Below are positions 34,629 through 46,120 of a DNA stretch of 64,000 nt, piece after piece. Made by a program: the position numbers and the translations under genes. Where the stretch lies: positions 1,002,863,501 through 1,002,927,500 of the forward strand of contig CM028129.1 in the NCBI GenBank assembly GCA_016271365.2, given 5' to 3'. Below the pieces are notes generated by a model. That model saw only the letters and a list, made by a program, of their open reading frames with translations, was not told the origin of the DNA and made no database searches. This stretch comes from Neoceratodus forsteri. Its lineage: Eukaryota > Chordata > Ceratodontiformes > Ceratodontidae. Positions within the stretch are counted from its first letter, which is position 1. Every line of letters begins with the position of its first letter.

Positions 34629-35336
34629 ATTACTGGTGGAACCACATCCTCACAGGTCAACTTTCAGGTGAGATGCCATTGAGTGACCTTTATTAAATGA
34701 CAGCACATTAACTGCCAAGGATAAGGTGAAAAATCCTGAGTCATTTTTGACCCAGAACAAACAACCTCAAACATCAGATGTTGGCTGTGGTGGATTCTTT
34801 CAACTTGCAATATTTCTTAAATGAAATCCTATCTGATATAATAAGGTCTGGTGGCCCCGGTTCATGCATTTGTAACCTCAAGGCTCAACTACTGTAACGC
34901 TCTGTACTTACAGATATGTGGGAGGTTGGTGCACTGCCTACAATAGGTGCAGAATGCTGTGGCCAGGCTGATCACTGGGTCATCTTATGTGGATCATGTA
35001 ACAGCTGTGCTACATGATCTGCAGTGGCTATCAATAAAGTGGCGCACCACTTTTAGGATCACTTTATTAATGTATAAAGTCTTGCATGGATTGGGTACCA
35101 GCTACCTTTATGATCATTTCATTTGGTGTACCCACAGCTGATCACTCACCTTCACCTAGGGACTGTTTTTTGGCTATTGTGAAAGCATGTTTAAAGTCGT
35201 CCTGTGACAGCTTGTTTGTGGTTGCAGCACCACCTATTTGGAACTCTCTTCCTATCCACCTTAGGAGTTCACCCTTGGTGGAGGCATTTAGAAAGGGGCT
35301 AAAATACCATCTGTTCTCAGAAGACTTTGGAGACTG
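34629..35336 (+). pseudogene. L2 ORF2, C-terminal region
   Basis: This piece continues the L2 frame after the nested LINE. It reads as a degraded FLNDPSLT-type segment, then VARLITGSSYVDHVTAVLHD, LQWLSIKWRTTFRITLLMYK, VLHGLGTSYLYDHF, and after a shift APPIWNSLPIHLRSSPLVEA and FRKGLKYHLFSEDFGD ending at TGA near 35336. These blocks are the standard post-RT end of L2 proteins. No catalytic residues lie here. Confidence 0.85.
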
Positions 35337-35468
35337 ACTGTTCCCTTTTTCCCCTCAGTGTCATATGTCTGAAGTTGTATATTTTAGTAATCCATTGTAT
35401 AATTTTTATTGTGTATTCTGTTATTTAATATTGTGAAGTGCCCTGAGCACTAAGGATAGGCTGCTATA

Positions 35469-37127
35469 TGTAACCCCCCTGTTACCCGAGGTTACTAGAA
35501 TCCCAGTAAGACCTAGTGGTAGGCAGGGAAGGCAGCTTGTGAAACTCCAGTTAAATGGATTTCACACTGTCTCACTCTGTTCTCAGTCTCAGCTGAGACT
35601 GAGGGATGACATCACCATAGAACTCTCGCAGCTGCATGAGCCACACTGGAATCTGCAGTTGGAGGTTAGGATAGAATGTTGGGAATTTTTGAACACAGTG
35701 TGTGTGCAGTCTTGAAGAGAGAAGCAGCACAGCAGTCTGTGCACAGGCTCTCGGAGCCTAAAGCTCTGATATAGAGTTACTTTAAGGGAGAGGTGTGTGT
35801 TTCCTCCAAAAGAGGAACACAGTAAGCTGTTCGTGAAGTGGTGGAGACCACTGTTACTGGTCTCTGTGCCCCATCCCTGAGGGGACGGGGGTGGAAAGGT
35901 TTGCCTGTCATTCCAGGGGCAACCCTCCTGGTTCCAGCTAGGGCAGAAGCTGCCTTATTTTTCAAGTTGTGCTGCGGCACCAGAAGCTGTGCGAAAGAAA
36001 TTCCTGTGAGGAATCACCTGTGGGGCACCTGCAACCAAAGGGTGAGTCATAGGGCCCATGTTTCACCTGAACTGTTGTAAAGTGGGGATTGGACTGCTTG
36101 AGTGAGAGGCCTAGAGTAATGGGCTAAGTCAAGTAAAAGTATGTTCAAGTCCAGCACAAAAAGTAAAGTAAAGGGGGGATTGGACTGCTTAATCAGTGGG
36201 AGGCCTAGAGGAATGGGCTATGCCAAGTAAAAGTATGTTCAAGTCCAGCACAAGGGGAAAGCCAAGACATGTAGAGGAAGTGTGCGATGCATTTACCCTT
36301 TAATCTACATTGTCAAGCTTTCAGAAAGAGATGTTTAAGTATGTTCAAGTCCAGCACAAGGGGAAAGCCAAGACATGTAGAGGAAATGTGCTATGCATTT
36401 ACCCTTTAATCTACATTGCCAAGCTTTTCAGAAAGAGATGTTTAATGTCCAGAGAAATGGCCGGGTATGAATTGTGGAAGCGAGAGGTGGGAGAACCCCC
36501 ATCAGTAGTAACCAAATTCACCTCTACAGATTTGCTCTGTGACCCTTTTACTTTCCCTCATTCACTTGGCCAGTGCTGAGGAAAGTACCCAGACATGGGA
36601 TTAAAAGGAAGTTTCCCTTATGGAGTCGAAGGCTCTAAGGTGGTTTAGGGAGCCACCGGAAAATGTTTCCATGTCAAATGGAAGGTGTTAGAGTGGCCGG
36701 CAGGGGCGCCGAGCCAGGGAAATCCCAAATAGTGTACAAGTTTGGGCTGTGTACCCAAAGCAGCGTGCAAGTCTGGGCTGTGTGCCTGGTGGGTTTAGAG
36801 CCTGAGGGCTGAAGTGTTGAGGAAGTGTTCTGATTCTTAATCTGCATTACAAGAAGTGTAGCCCTATAGGGGTCCATCTATGCTTTGTTTTGTTCTGCTT
36901 GGATGTAAATAAAGCCACACTTTAGAATCCCATTCCTGGTATTGGACATTACAGTTATTGCTTCCTGTGTTCAGATTTACTTGGGTGCCCCTCTGCAGAG
37001 TAGCCAAACCTAGCCCTTGTGCCGAGTAACCTAGTCCTCCCCGAACCCAGTCCCCACCTGGTACTGCTGTCAGCTTCAACAGCATACCACCTGTCGTTTG
37101 CAAAAAAGGCAGGGCTGAGGGGTTACA
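35469..37127 (+). mobile_element. Solo LTR, family 2, 1659 bp
   Basis: It begins TGTAACCCCCCTG and ends GAGGGGTTACA, inserted in the 3' tail of the L2. The 4-bp flanks are TATA (35465-35468) and TAAA (37128-37131), one mismatch from a duplication. AATAAA is at 36908-36913, 214 bases before the 3' end. The U3-like part carries tandem repeats (next entry). The ends resemble family 1 (20954-22870) but the interior does not, so it is a separate family. No internal region is present. Confidence 0.72.
36076..36450 (+). repeat. Tandem repeats in the U3 part of the LTR
   Basis: Two kinds are visible. A ~100-bp unit (GGGATTGGACTGCTT, AGGCCTAGAG-AATGGGCTA, AAAAGTATGTTCAAGTCCAG) occurs near 36076 and 36175. 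A second unit of about 105 bp (GTATGTTCAAGTCCAGCACA, then AGCCAAGACATGTAGAGGAA to AGAAAGAGATGTTTAA) occurs near 36233 and 36339. Repeated U3 blocks are often enhancers in LTRs; that is inference. Confidence 0.75.
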
Positions 37128-37138
37128 TAAATAAATAA

Positions 37139-38849
37139 AAATGCCTTTATATCCCAGTAAAAACTTCCCCGCACCACAGGAGGGCAATGCACAGAACATA
37201 CTCCACTCAAGCCACACAAGGGTAGCCTCGTACTGGCCGCCCAAGCCATATGCTGCCAAAGGACAGATGCATCAAAATGTAACCAATCATGATAGAAAAA
37301 AAAAAAAAGAGCAAACCGCACAAGCAAGCACAGCCCTCCAAAAATCAAGAAAACAGTGGTGCTCCAGTGTGCCATCTTGAAAGAAAAATACCCACTGAGA
37401 AAAAACATGGGTGCAGAATCCAGACTGGCAGTGACAGGGCTGGCTAGGACCGAGTCCGCAAGCCATGCCCCTTGATGCTGTGGACGTGCTCTGGGCCGAA
37501 AGCAAAATGGCAGACATCCTTCCCTAACAACAAGGGTGATACAATACAGGACATGGGAAAAGGAAAAATAAATAGATCTGTTTAAGTACTAATAATAAAA
37601 AAAAATGAGAACGGTAAAAAGAATAGGCTGCTTTTTGCAGAAAAGGGAAGCAGACAGTGTCAGGGTGCAATTTAACCTTACATGAACCAATGTAACAGCT
37701 ACAGCTGGAATAAATTAATGACCTGCAGACACAGCTCACCCTGCAGCAAAGGCAACTCAGATTAAACAGGGCAGGGCAAGGAAGGGAAGCAGAGGTGAAT
37801 TAGCAATGTGCTGCTCAGGTACAGGTTTCAAACTGCACAGACAGAGCTGAGCCCAGTCAAAAAAACTTTTAAACAGAAAAAACAAAGCACTGCAACCGCA
37901 GAGAAAATCTGTAAAACAGCCATCTGGAGTGACTATCTGGGGGCGACAGAACAACCTCAAAATGTTTACATGTAGACCTCATACTGCAGAGAAGATGAAG
38001 AGGAGGGAAAACAAAACATAAGAATGTCTAGAGAAGCAAAAGGTTTGTAAAACAAAAAAAAAAACAGGAGGGACAGAAAGCCCCACCAAAAACTAGAAAG
38101 CAAACAAAAACAAGTGAAAAGCCATATGGAACATCCAGCAGAAACCGAATGTCTATACTTGTCAGTATATAAAAAAAAAACTGAAGGGGGTTGGGTCAAG
38201 TCAGAATAAAGTGGGTGGCCCTGGCTATGAAAAAAATCCTTGTGGAGTCACAGTGCCTGCTGGCTGAAGTCCAATGTATTATGGTTCTATGGAGTAGATG
38301 CCCTTGAAGAAGATCTCTATCAGTACTGCATTATTCTCAGCCAGTAGGCTTGCAACCTGCACACCACAGACTATGGCAGCTCCCAGAAGGGATTTTGGGA
38401 TATCTGATACCCCACAGGCAGGGGCTGCCTGGGACTGATTTATTTGGGACTGTGGTGATTGCTGCCTGGAGGGCGGTTGGATTTGAACCAAACTGTTCTG
38501 CATATTATTAGACTACCTGCTGTACCCCACTTTTTCATTTCTTGTCCTGTTCCCTCCCCAATAATCCCCATTTCCTTCTGCATTCCAAATGTGTGACCCA
38601 TTGCATTATTGTGTTAAAGTACATATTGTTTGGGAATTATTGCACAGAGTTGCTATTTGTCTGCTAAGAGTGGGGTGGGTTATTGATATTTTCCAGGTAG
38701 GCAGCATCCAGGCTGTCTGAAGGATCCCATCAAGTGGAGGCACTGTGCTATTTGGAAATAAACATATCATACCCCAGATACATACCGGGATCCCAGGGCC
38801 ATCTGCACCATGAAAAACATCAAAAAATCAAAAGTTTTTTAAACCGAGT
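37139..38849. other. No gene recognised; A-rich stretches
   Basis: About 1.7 kb with several plus-strand A-runs (37289, 37600, 38049, 38170). The minus-strand open frames here are rich in Phe, Leu and Ser from T-runs and show no domain. I could not assign it to a repeat family. Confidence 0.35.
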
Positions 38850-39215
38850 GCAATAAAAAACTGGAATAAATTGCCTGATGAGTTACGTAATGTTTCAAAG
38901 TTTAATCCTATCAAGACATCCTTGAAAAGACTTTTATATTCAATGTCTTGTAATTGCACATAAAGCAGCTCTTCCTGGACTCATTTATTACATGCATTTT
39001 ATGTTTTTATGGTTCATAATTGTCATTAGTAAGTCCGCATCAATGTTTTTGTGTTTTCTATTGTTATTTTGGCTTCTTAACATTCGTGACTGTCTGTAAA
39101 CCTGTGATATTGTCTACATGTTTTGACTCTTCCCTGGCCAAGCCTGTAAAAGTGCCATATGGCCCAGTGCTTTATTTTACCCAGTTATCAAAGTTTTAAA
39201 TACATAAAATAAAGA
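38850..39215 (+). mobile_element. CR1-superclade LINE, extreme 3' fragment
   Basis: The DNA from about 38860 reads WNKLPDELRNVSKFNPIKTS, then LKRLLYSMSCNCT and a stop, which is the last block of CR1/Rex-type ORF2 proteins. It is followed by a T-rich 3' UTR with GGCCAAGCCTGTAAAAGTGC and the terminal AAATACATAAAATAAA. Only the end of the element was inserted or survives. Confidence 0.7.
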
Positions 39216-40440
39216 TGCAAAGTCAACAGCCATATCTTACCATTCACCAGGTTGCACCAGTCTTTGGGGGCAGGAGTTACACTTAGGTAATGCTTATGCC
39301 CTAATGATACATTGTATTCCCTTAGGAATTATTTTGCATTTTTGCACCACTGGACAGTTGGATCAGTTGGAATAAGGGAAACACAGAGGTAAAAGCCAGT
39401 GCAGATACTACAAGGCACAAGGAGTATGTCACTGCAAAGCCTGAGGAGTAATTACAGTATAGTTGTACTACATGAATGAGTAGAGCTGCACTATAATAGC
39501 ATCTTAACATTGGAGATTTTGAGTGCTGAAAGAGCTGTGGTTGCATTTTTAAATTGTAGTCACAACAAAACTGATTCCATTGGGGACGCCACTCAGTTAG
39601 CAAGTATGAATATGAGCAGCCTTAGAATAGTTCTTTATGAGTTCATTACATCTGGAAGTTCACGTAATGTGTCTCAGATTTGCTATGCCAAGTAATTGTT
39701 CTCCTGTGTAACACTGTATTTTTGCTGTACTGAGAGGACAGCTATTTGTTTTTTTTCTTTTCTCAGTAACTCTCTATGTCCTTCCTCTCCAGTCCAATAC
39801 ACAATGTTTGAGTTCTAAAGAAGTTTAAAACTCTAAAACTCTTTGAACAGTTCTAGAGCTGAAGCAGGACCCAGAATTTTAGTATTTGACATTCTCGTTT
39901 GATCCTGATGGTGATTTTTTTCCATATCAATACATTACCATTTACCATGACCCTTTGTTTGATATCCTGCAACTAGTTTTGAACACATTTCGTTACATCT
40001 CCACTAATGGGTTGACTTCAACTTTTGTCCAGCAGGACCAGTTGACTCAAAATTACACTAGCCTGCAGATGGTTGTGGTAGTCCACAGTTATAATGGAGA
40101 ATTATTTTGCAGAGCTATGCAGCAAAAAGTGCAAGTCAAGAAATACTTCATGATTACTGCACATTTATCCCACTCTTACTTCACGCCTCACTACCAAACA
40201 CATTTTTCAGAAAATGCCATGATATTTGTTTAGCATGATTTACCTTGGCATAATATGTACTGGGTCATTGTTTCCACGTTGTTCTTGTAAGCAGATAACT
40301 ATTTATTTTTAATTTTTATTTAGTTTTTGTTGACCGGGTAAATGCACTAGACAAATCCTGCTTATTTCAGGCATGACCTGGGGGAAGGGGATACAGATTA
40401 ATTCCAACTGACCTTGAACCAGATGAAGCTGTTGGTGGTA
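39216..40440. other. No gene recognised; one 115-codon open frame
   Basis: The plus-strand frame 39886-40233 (begins MTFSFDPDGDFFPYQYITIY) is open for 115 codons but shows no domain, signal peptide or clear codon bias that I can judge; I do not call it a gene. The rest is unassigned. Confidence 0.3.
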
Positions 40441-40484
40441 TTTTTTTTTAGTGAAAGGGAAATTTGGCCAGGACACCGGGGAAA

Positions 40485-40494
40485 TTCCCCTACT
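40485..40494 (+). repeat. Target-site duplication of the Tx1 element, left
   Basis: TTCCCCTACT, identical to 45831-45840. It is SINE sequence; removal of the Tx1 element and one copy restores the SINE. Confidence 0.85.
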
Positions 40495-40543
40495 GGCTGC
40501 TGGTCAGTGGCTGGTGGGGAATCTGGCTGACATCAGAACCCGA

Positions 40544-42360
40544 CATGGCAGACGTTCCTGAGGTCGGGATGGAGGAGGAGGTGGAAGAATGCAGGAGAGA
40601 GAGTTCTGTTGCTGTTACTGCACTAAGGGACAACGTTATTTCAAGTCCGCTTCGCGATGCCCAAGATTTACATCAGTTGCCAGATACTCACGTATAGTAA
40701 GCCTTGTGGTCCACTTTCTGCGGTGCCTTTCATTTCAGACCTTTTCCTGTTTCTGGTTGCCCTGCGATGATTTGCTCAACTGAGAACTCGTCGCCCGCTA
40801 CAGGAACTGCCCTTGCAGGATATGGTTTCCGGGAGGACCACAACTAGCGTCGGACCACGTACGACACATTTAGTGCAGCAACAATTCAGGCTACTGGAAA
40901 AAGGAACCCAAAGCAGTACTACGGACTGGTCGGAAGAAGTGGCGCTTATGGAAGCCGGCTGGAAGAGAAATGACTCGGGAGATTGGATTCCTGATTTAGA
41001 ATGGACTCCGCTTTCAGGTATGAAGACACCTGATCCTGTTTTTCAACGTTCCCCTCAGCCATCTACTTCGAGGAAGGGTAGGGGAGGACTTGTGACTGAA
41101 CTGCCTACTACTACCTCTGACACTGTTATTGCTGGGTCTACTACTCCTTTAGCAAGCCACACTCCCAAACCAACAATGTCTGATTTATTTAAGTCAAAAT
41201 TGGAACAAGCCCCTCGTCGCAATGCTGTGCGTCTGAAATATAGAGGTGGTTTGAAAGAACATCCAGATAGATACTATATTTTTAAACAACTTTTGAAGAC
41301 TTCAATGGGTTTTTGTGCCAAGGATATTTATGCCCTCATACACGTGTCTGGGGAAGATTCCTTTGATATTAGTTTTCAAACTACTGCCCTTATGGACAAA
41401 TTTTGGGACAAATATGCTAACCAAAAAATCATCCTGTTATGGCTACCTTTTTGCAATCCCTTTAACTAGACCATTAATTAGGTTTGTCACAATTATGTTC
41501 AGAAAGCGAGGGAGTTAATGTGAGCGATATTTACGATGGTTGCAATCCAAATGTGGTGTGGGGCCACTGAAGCCCTTCTGGACATAGAAGGCATTTGGAC
41601 AGGGGATGGAAATTTAAAGTAAAACTGTTACAAGTTAATTCCGAGATTGTTCATTTACCGAATAGCTTTTTTTGGGAAAGGATAGAGGGTTTGTTTCTAT
41701 GGGGGCAACCTAAAGCGTGTTACAAATGTGGGACAGAACTCACATTAGTAGTGTTTGGACATGATGAAATGTCCTTTATGTGGGGTTTTGGGCATTCTGT
41801 TGATATGTGTACCAACATCTTCCAATGTAACCTTTGTGAAGAGAAAGGCCATGCTTTTCATCAGTGTCCTTGGGCTAGGCATAATTGTTCTGAAGGTTTA
41901 GACCAGGGCGGTTTGCTCCGTAGGGCCAATCAAATTACAAACTCTGTGCGAAAAGGTCTCTCCCCAAAGGCAAGAACCTGTTTTACCCCCCTCATTTCCA
42001 GATGCAGTTAAAACTGTATCACCTGTGGTTAATGACCCTCAGGTTACTACGAACCAGGTCCCTCCTCAATCAGGAGACAGACAGACTCAGGTTTCTACCA
42101 TGCCACCCCCTTTTGAAACCGTTAAAGGCAGGAGGTTCACTAGAGCATCCTCAAAGCAGTCCCAGATTAGTCCTGTAGTGACTGAGAATTTCTTTTCCCC
42201 CCTTCAGGATGAGGTTAGAGACTCGGACATAGAGTCTGAGGCCTCCCATCTCTCTGAAATTATAACTGATGAAGAAGAAAGTAAATCTACAGAGCTTGCT
42301 AAAGATAGGAAAGGAAAAAAAGGTAAAAAAAGGAAAATGAGTCAAAAGCATAGTACTTGA
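40544..42360 (+). pseudogene. Tx1-type ORF1 (nucleic-acid binding), broken
   Basis: The start at 40544 (MADVPEVGMEEEVEE) is chosen because it is the first ATG inside the element; an earlier one lies in SINE sequence. The frame ends at a stop near 40695 and is recovered at 40813-41469 (Ser/Thr-rich, then LKYRGGLKEHPDRYYIFKQL, a basic domain). After another shift, 41595-42011 gives CYKCG, GHSVDMC, then FQCNLCEEKGHAFHQCP: two CCHC-type zinc knuckles, the first with extra residues. The C-terminus, 42025-42360, is acidic then basic (KDRKGKKGKKRKMSQKHST). Gag-like ORF1 proteins with zinc knuckles are usual in Tx1 elements. Confidence 0.75.
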
Positions 42361-42368
42361 ATATTCTC

Positions 42369-45300
42369 ATGGCCTCTTGGAAGTTTGCTTCTTTTAATGT
42401 GTGTAGCCTGAAAACGTTTCATAGGCAGATATCCATATTTTCATATCTCACATCCTTGAAGTTAGATGTTATATTACAAGAAACCAGAGTTTCTTCCATT
42501 TCTGAGGAAAAAGATTAAAAGACAATGGACTTGTGGCCCATCTTTTGGTCCTTTAGTACTGAAACTGCAGATGGAGTAGCTATATTGTTTGGTAATCCCT
42601 CCTTTAGAATCTCGAAGGTTATTGATTTGTCACCTGGCAGAGCTCTTATATTAGATTGTTTATGGGGAGAATATTTTTTTCGTCTTATTAATGTCTATAG
42701 CCCTCAGACTAAAACAGGCCGTATTGCTTTATTTACAGAGATTAAGCCCTTTCTATTTACAAGGAAACATTTGATTTGGGGAGGGGATTTTAACTGTTCC
42801 CTTGATATTCAACTCCGTAAATTAAATGGGAAAAAGGTTTACTGTGACTCAAATGCATTATTAGAGGTTGTAACAGATGCTGGGCTTACGGACTCTTTTC
42901 ATACCTTACACCCTACAGGTGGTAACACTTATCACAGACATACATTTGCCAGTAGGATAGCTATGTTTTTATCTCACATTATTTTCAGGTTTCGTCTTGC
43001 GTTGCAGTTCCGGTGGAATTCTCAGATCATCACATATTATTTTGTACTCTATCTCTACGGCATCTCCCTCCTAGATTGCACTCTTGTATACCACGATGGA
43101 GGCTAAATACTTCTTTTTTATCAGACCCTATTCATTTCTCTAAACTGGAATTTTTCTTAGCTGCAAAGTCCTCTACTTTGACTCTATTTTCATCCCCATA
43201 TGAGTGGTGGAAACAAGTTAAAATTGAGGTAAAACATTTGTTTCAGACCTGGGGTAAGACAAAGGTACAGGAGGAATATAGGAAATATTTGGTTCTTAGA
43301 AACCAATTATATGGCTTATGTTATTCCTCAAAAAACATGACCTCTTTCTTTCCCAAATAAAGAACATTAAACAGCAAATGAAAACATACCAATACAATAG
43401 AGCTAAATCTTTGGATTTGGAATTTCGTTTAATTTCAAAATTCTCCAATGGCTGATCCCATTCAAGCATGTAAAACACACTTAAGGGACACTACAATGAC
43501 TGGTCTGTTCAACTCACTAATGAGCTCATTATAACTGATGTAGGTATGCTACATGTCGTACAGCACTATATTCAGGATTATTTTCATCTCCACAGGTACT
43601 TCCTACAGATTCCTTTCCAAGTACGGTTTTCTTCTCTTCCCATATTTCTAGTGATCTGGTCCAATCTTTACGACTACCTATTTCATCTCTGAGGTGATTG
43701 AGGTCATAAAAATTGAAGATCGGATCTTCCCTGGCATAGATGGGATACCTAATGAGTTCTACAAAAATGTATAGAATATATGGGTTCTTTCTTCCCATTG
43801 TGTTTAATTATTATTTATCATCAGGGATCTCCTGCCAAGAATTTTCAATGTCCTTAATGACCTTTATTTATAAGAAAGGAGATAAAGCGTTACTTTCAAA
43901 TTGGAGACCAATCTGTTTGTTAAATAGTGACTATAAAATTTTATCCAAAATTTTGAATAATAGGTTGGAGAAATTAGCTAGAATTTTAATTCAACCTGTA
44001 CAAACGTGTGCAATAAAAAATAGGAAAATTCAACATAACCTGTTTTTACTTAGAGATCTTTTTGCATGTCGAACTAGTTTTTCTTCATCAGAATTAATAG
44101 CAGCTTTAGATCAATCCAAAGCGTTTGATGCAGTCAGCCATTCTTATTTGTATTTTGTTCTTTCTGCTTACGGAATTCCTGATGTTTTCGTACAGTGGAT
44201 TTCTCAGTTGTATAATTCTGCAGTTTTTGTTCCTATAGTGAATGGCTTATTAGGTGAGAAAGTTATGATTTCTCGAGGTGTCAGACAAGGATGTCCCTTG
44301 AGCCCCTTATCATATACTTTCATTCTGGATCCAGTGATTAGAAACATTATTTGTGACACCTCTATTACAGGTATTGCTCCTTCTCCCAACTTGGAAATGG
44401 TAAAAGCTACTGCTTTTGCAGATGACGTCACTCTTCTTTTAGCAGATTCATCATCTTTGCAAAAAGCTTTAGAGTTTTTTCTTTTGTTTGGTAGATACTC
44501 TGGTGCCTCTCTTAATATAACAAAAAGTTTTGTTATACAAATGGGTCAGTTAGTTCCGGATTTATCTAATTGTTTTGATATTTCCCTAGTGCCTGGGCCT
44601 CAGAAAATATTGGGTGTCTGGTTTGGGATAGACAATATGGAAATTTATAATTGGGAAAAACAGTTAGGATTGGGTGAAACTAAAATCAATCAGTGGAAAC
44701 ACTGAAGTTTGGAAAAAAGGGTCTTAATTATAAAAATTTGTTTTGCCCATTTTTTTATTTAAGTCACCTTTTTCCGCCTCCGCTTTCTTTGGAAACTAGG
44801 ATTTATAGTATTTTTTTCAGATGCTATGTGGCAATAGATTAAACCCTGTAAAGAGAGAATATCGTACCTCAGATATAGAGAGATTGGATTACATATGATA
44901 AATCCTGTTATTTTTTCATTCTGTGTTTTATTTTCTTCTTTTTCATTCATTTGGCATGCACCTTCTCTTCCTTGGCAATTCTGGGTTAAATCTGTATGGC
45001 ACAAATATTTTTTTAAATGGTCTCTTCTTCCGCCTAGAGTTTTATTATCAGACGGTATACCACAATATGGCATCTCTGCTTTAAAGAAATTGTATCAATG
45101 GAAGATTCCCTTGCATAAATTGCATTCTTTAACCAGGAAATCTTTCTATGAGTTCATTGTGTATGATGTGCAAAAAGTAATATTACTTTTTCCATCCTGC
45201 TCCCCATCCCATATGAAATATACATTTAGTAAATTGACTGACAATAGAATTCCGGTTAAAATATGGGATATTATATGGATCTCTGCTCATGGTCGTTTAG

Positions 45301-45440
45301 GAGTTAGAGGAAATCTAAAGTACAAACCAGTAACTGATCGATATTGTTTAAAACATGATTGCTTTATTGTTGAAGAAAGTCAGTCTCATTTCTTTATTGA
45401 ATGTCCAGATAGTCAGAGGTTTTGGGAATTTCTAGACTGA
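42369..45440 (+). pseudogene. Tx1-type ORF2 (endonuclease and reverse transcriptase), broken
   Basis: ORF2 starts at 42369, 8 bases after the ORF1 stop: MASWKFASFNVCSLKTFHRQ, LDVILQETRV, then an in-frame TAA near 42516 before the next piece. The endonuclease continues with GVAILFG, INVYSPQTK, WGGDFNCSLD and, after a shift near 42990, FSDHHILFCTL. The RT frame 43740-44705 has FIYKKGDKALLSNWRPICLL, DQSKAFDAVSH, SRGVRQGCPLSPLSYTFIL and AFADDVTLLLAD, with all catalytic Asp residues kept. Frame 44895-45440 is the C-terminal domain, ending with a zinc-binding-like CFIVEESQSHFFIECPDSQR. In life it would cut the target and prime reverse transcription there. Confidence 0.85.
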
Positions 45441-45830
45441 CACTGAATTTGCCCCACCTCTGGTCCATTTCTTACTGTACTCTTGTATTGGGTGATTATT
45501 CTGAGGAATGGGAACAATACATAGAAGTACATTGAATGTTTTTTCCTCTTACAGTATTATTTATGGCAAGCCTGTTGTTATTTTGTGTTGCAGCAACTCC
45601 ATACGGATTTTGATGTTATTCTATCTGCTGTTGTTTCTGACTTACAATCTATTCGGTTTCAGGATGGGAAAAAATATTCTACATCTTATGTTAATTATTT
45701 ATGGAAAGGTTTTTCTTTTTTAATTCTCTAGTTTGTTTTTTTTGACACCTTAAGACATGCTTTTGTATTTTACTCTGCTTCAACTGTTATATTTCTTTTT
45801 GTGTGATGTTGTGTGTCTTGCCTAATAAAG

Positions 45831-45840
45831 TTCCCCTACT
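45831..45840 (+). repeat. Target-site duplication of the Tx1 element, right
   Basis: TTCCCCTACT, identical to 40485-40494. SINE sequence (CTTTTCGATAAGTGCCATGG) follows directly. Confidence 0.85.
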
Positions 45841-46120
45841 CTTTTCGATAAGTGCCATGGGATCTTTAACATCCACCTGAACTACCACCAATCCAGGCAG
45901 ATGGGACCTTGGTTTAACGTCTCATCCGAAAGATGGCACCTCAGAAGTGCAGCACCCCTCTCATGCTGCACTACCTCAGTGTCAGTACTGGCATATTAAC
46001 CCAAGTGCCAGATGTGGGAATTGAACTCACAGCCCTCTGATCTCCTGGCCTCAGAGGCGAGTGTGCTACCTACTGTGAGCCACTGACACTGACAAATATT
46101 GGCTATATTTACCAGCTGTG

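Larger units (their letters stand above)
29100..37138 (+). mobile_element. L2-clade LINE interrupted twice
   Basis: The host element consists of 29100-29806, 34629-35468 and the tail 37128-37138. The first piece ends inside codons that read on directly in the second (…AAGATAGAGTCATTACT, then GGTGGAACC). The 6-bp repeat ATTACT is at both borders of the inserted 4.8 kb LINE. The last piece ends GAAGTGCCCTGAGCACTAAG, the typical L2 3' end, then breaks at 35468 for a solo LTR and finishes with TAAATAAATAAA. The L2 is therefore older than both insertions. Its 5' end is truncated inside the RT domain. Confidence 0.85.
40495..45830 (+). mobile_element. Tx1-clade (L1 superfamily) LINE, 5336 bp
   Basis: The element begins GGCTGCTGGTCAGTGG and ends AATAAAG with no poly(A), directly at the duplicated target TTCCCCTACT. 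ORF1 has zinc knuckles; ORF2 has endonuclease, RT and a C-terminal zinc-binding segment. The endonuclease-RT style (FADD, RGVRQGCPLSP) and two-ORF layout fit the Tx1 group of L1-like elements, many of which insert at fixed sequences. It is close to full length, with several frameshifts. Confidence 0.8.
40441..46090 (-). mobile_element. tRNA-derived SINE split by a Tx1 element
   Basis: The SINE is in two parts, 45831-46090 (head and body) and 40441-40494 (tail side). On the minus strand the head has a box A-like TGGCTCACAGTAGGTAGCAC and box B-like GTGAGTTCAATTCCC. The body has CTTTCGGATGAGACGTTAAA, GATCCCATGGCACTT and, across the insertion, GTAGGGGAA and CCCCGGTGTCCTGGCC. This order matches a SINE type widespread in fishes and other vertebrates, recognised from memory. 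The inserted Tx1 duplicates TTCCCCTACT. A small insertion inside box A shows the head is decayed. Confidence 0.78.

Noticed and set aside
39886..40233. 115-codon frame as a gene
   Set aside because: No domain, homology cue or flanking gene signals; length is within chance for AT-rich DNA.
45990..46090. Possible tRNA gene on the minus strand
   Set aside because: The box A and B motifs belong to a SINE head, with an insertion in box A and no cloverleaf-sized unit.
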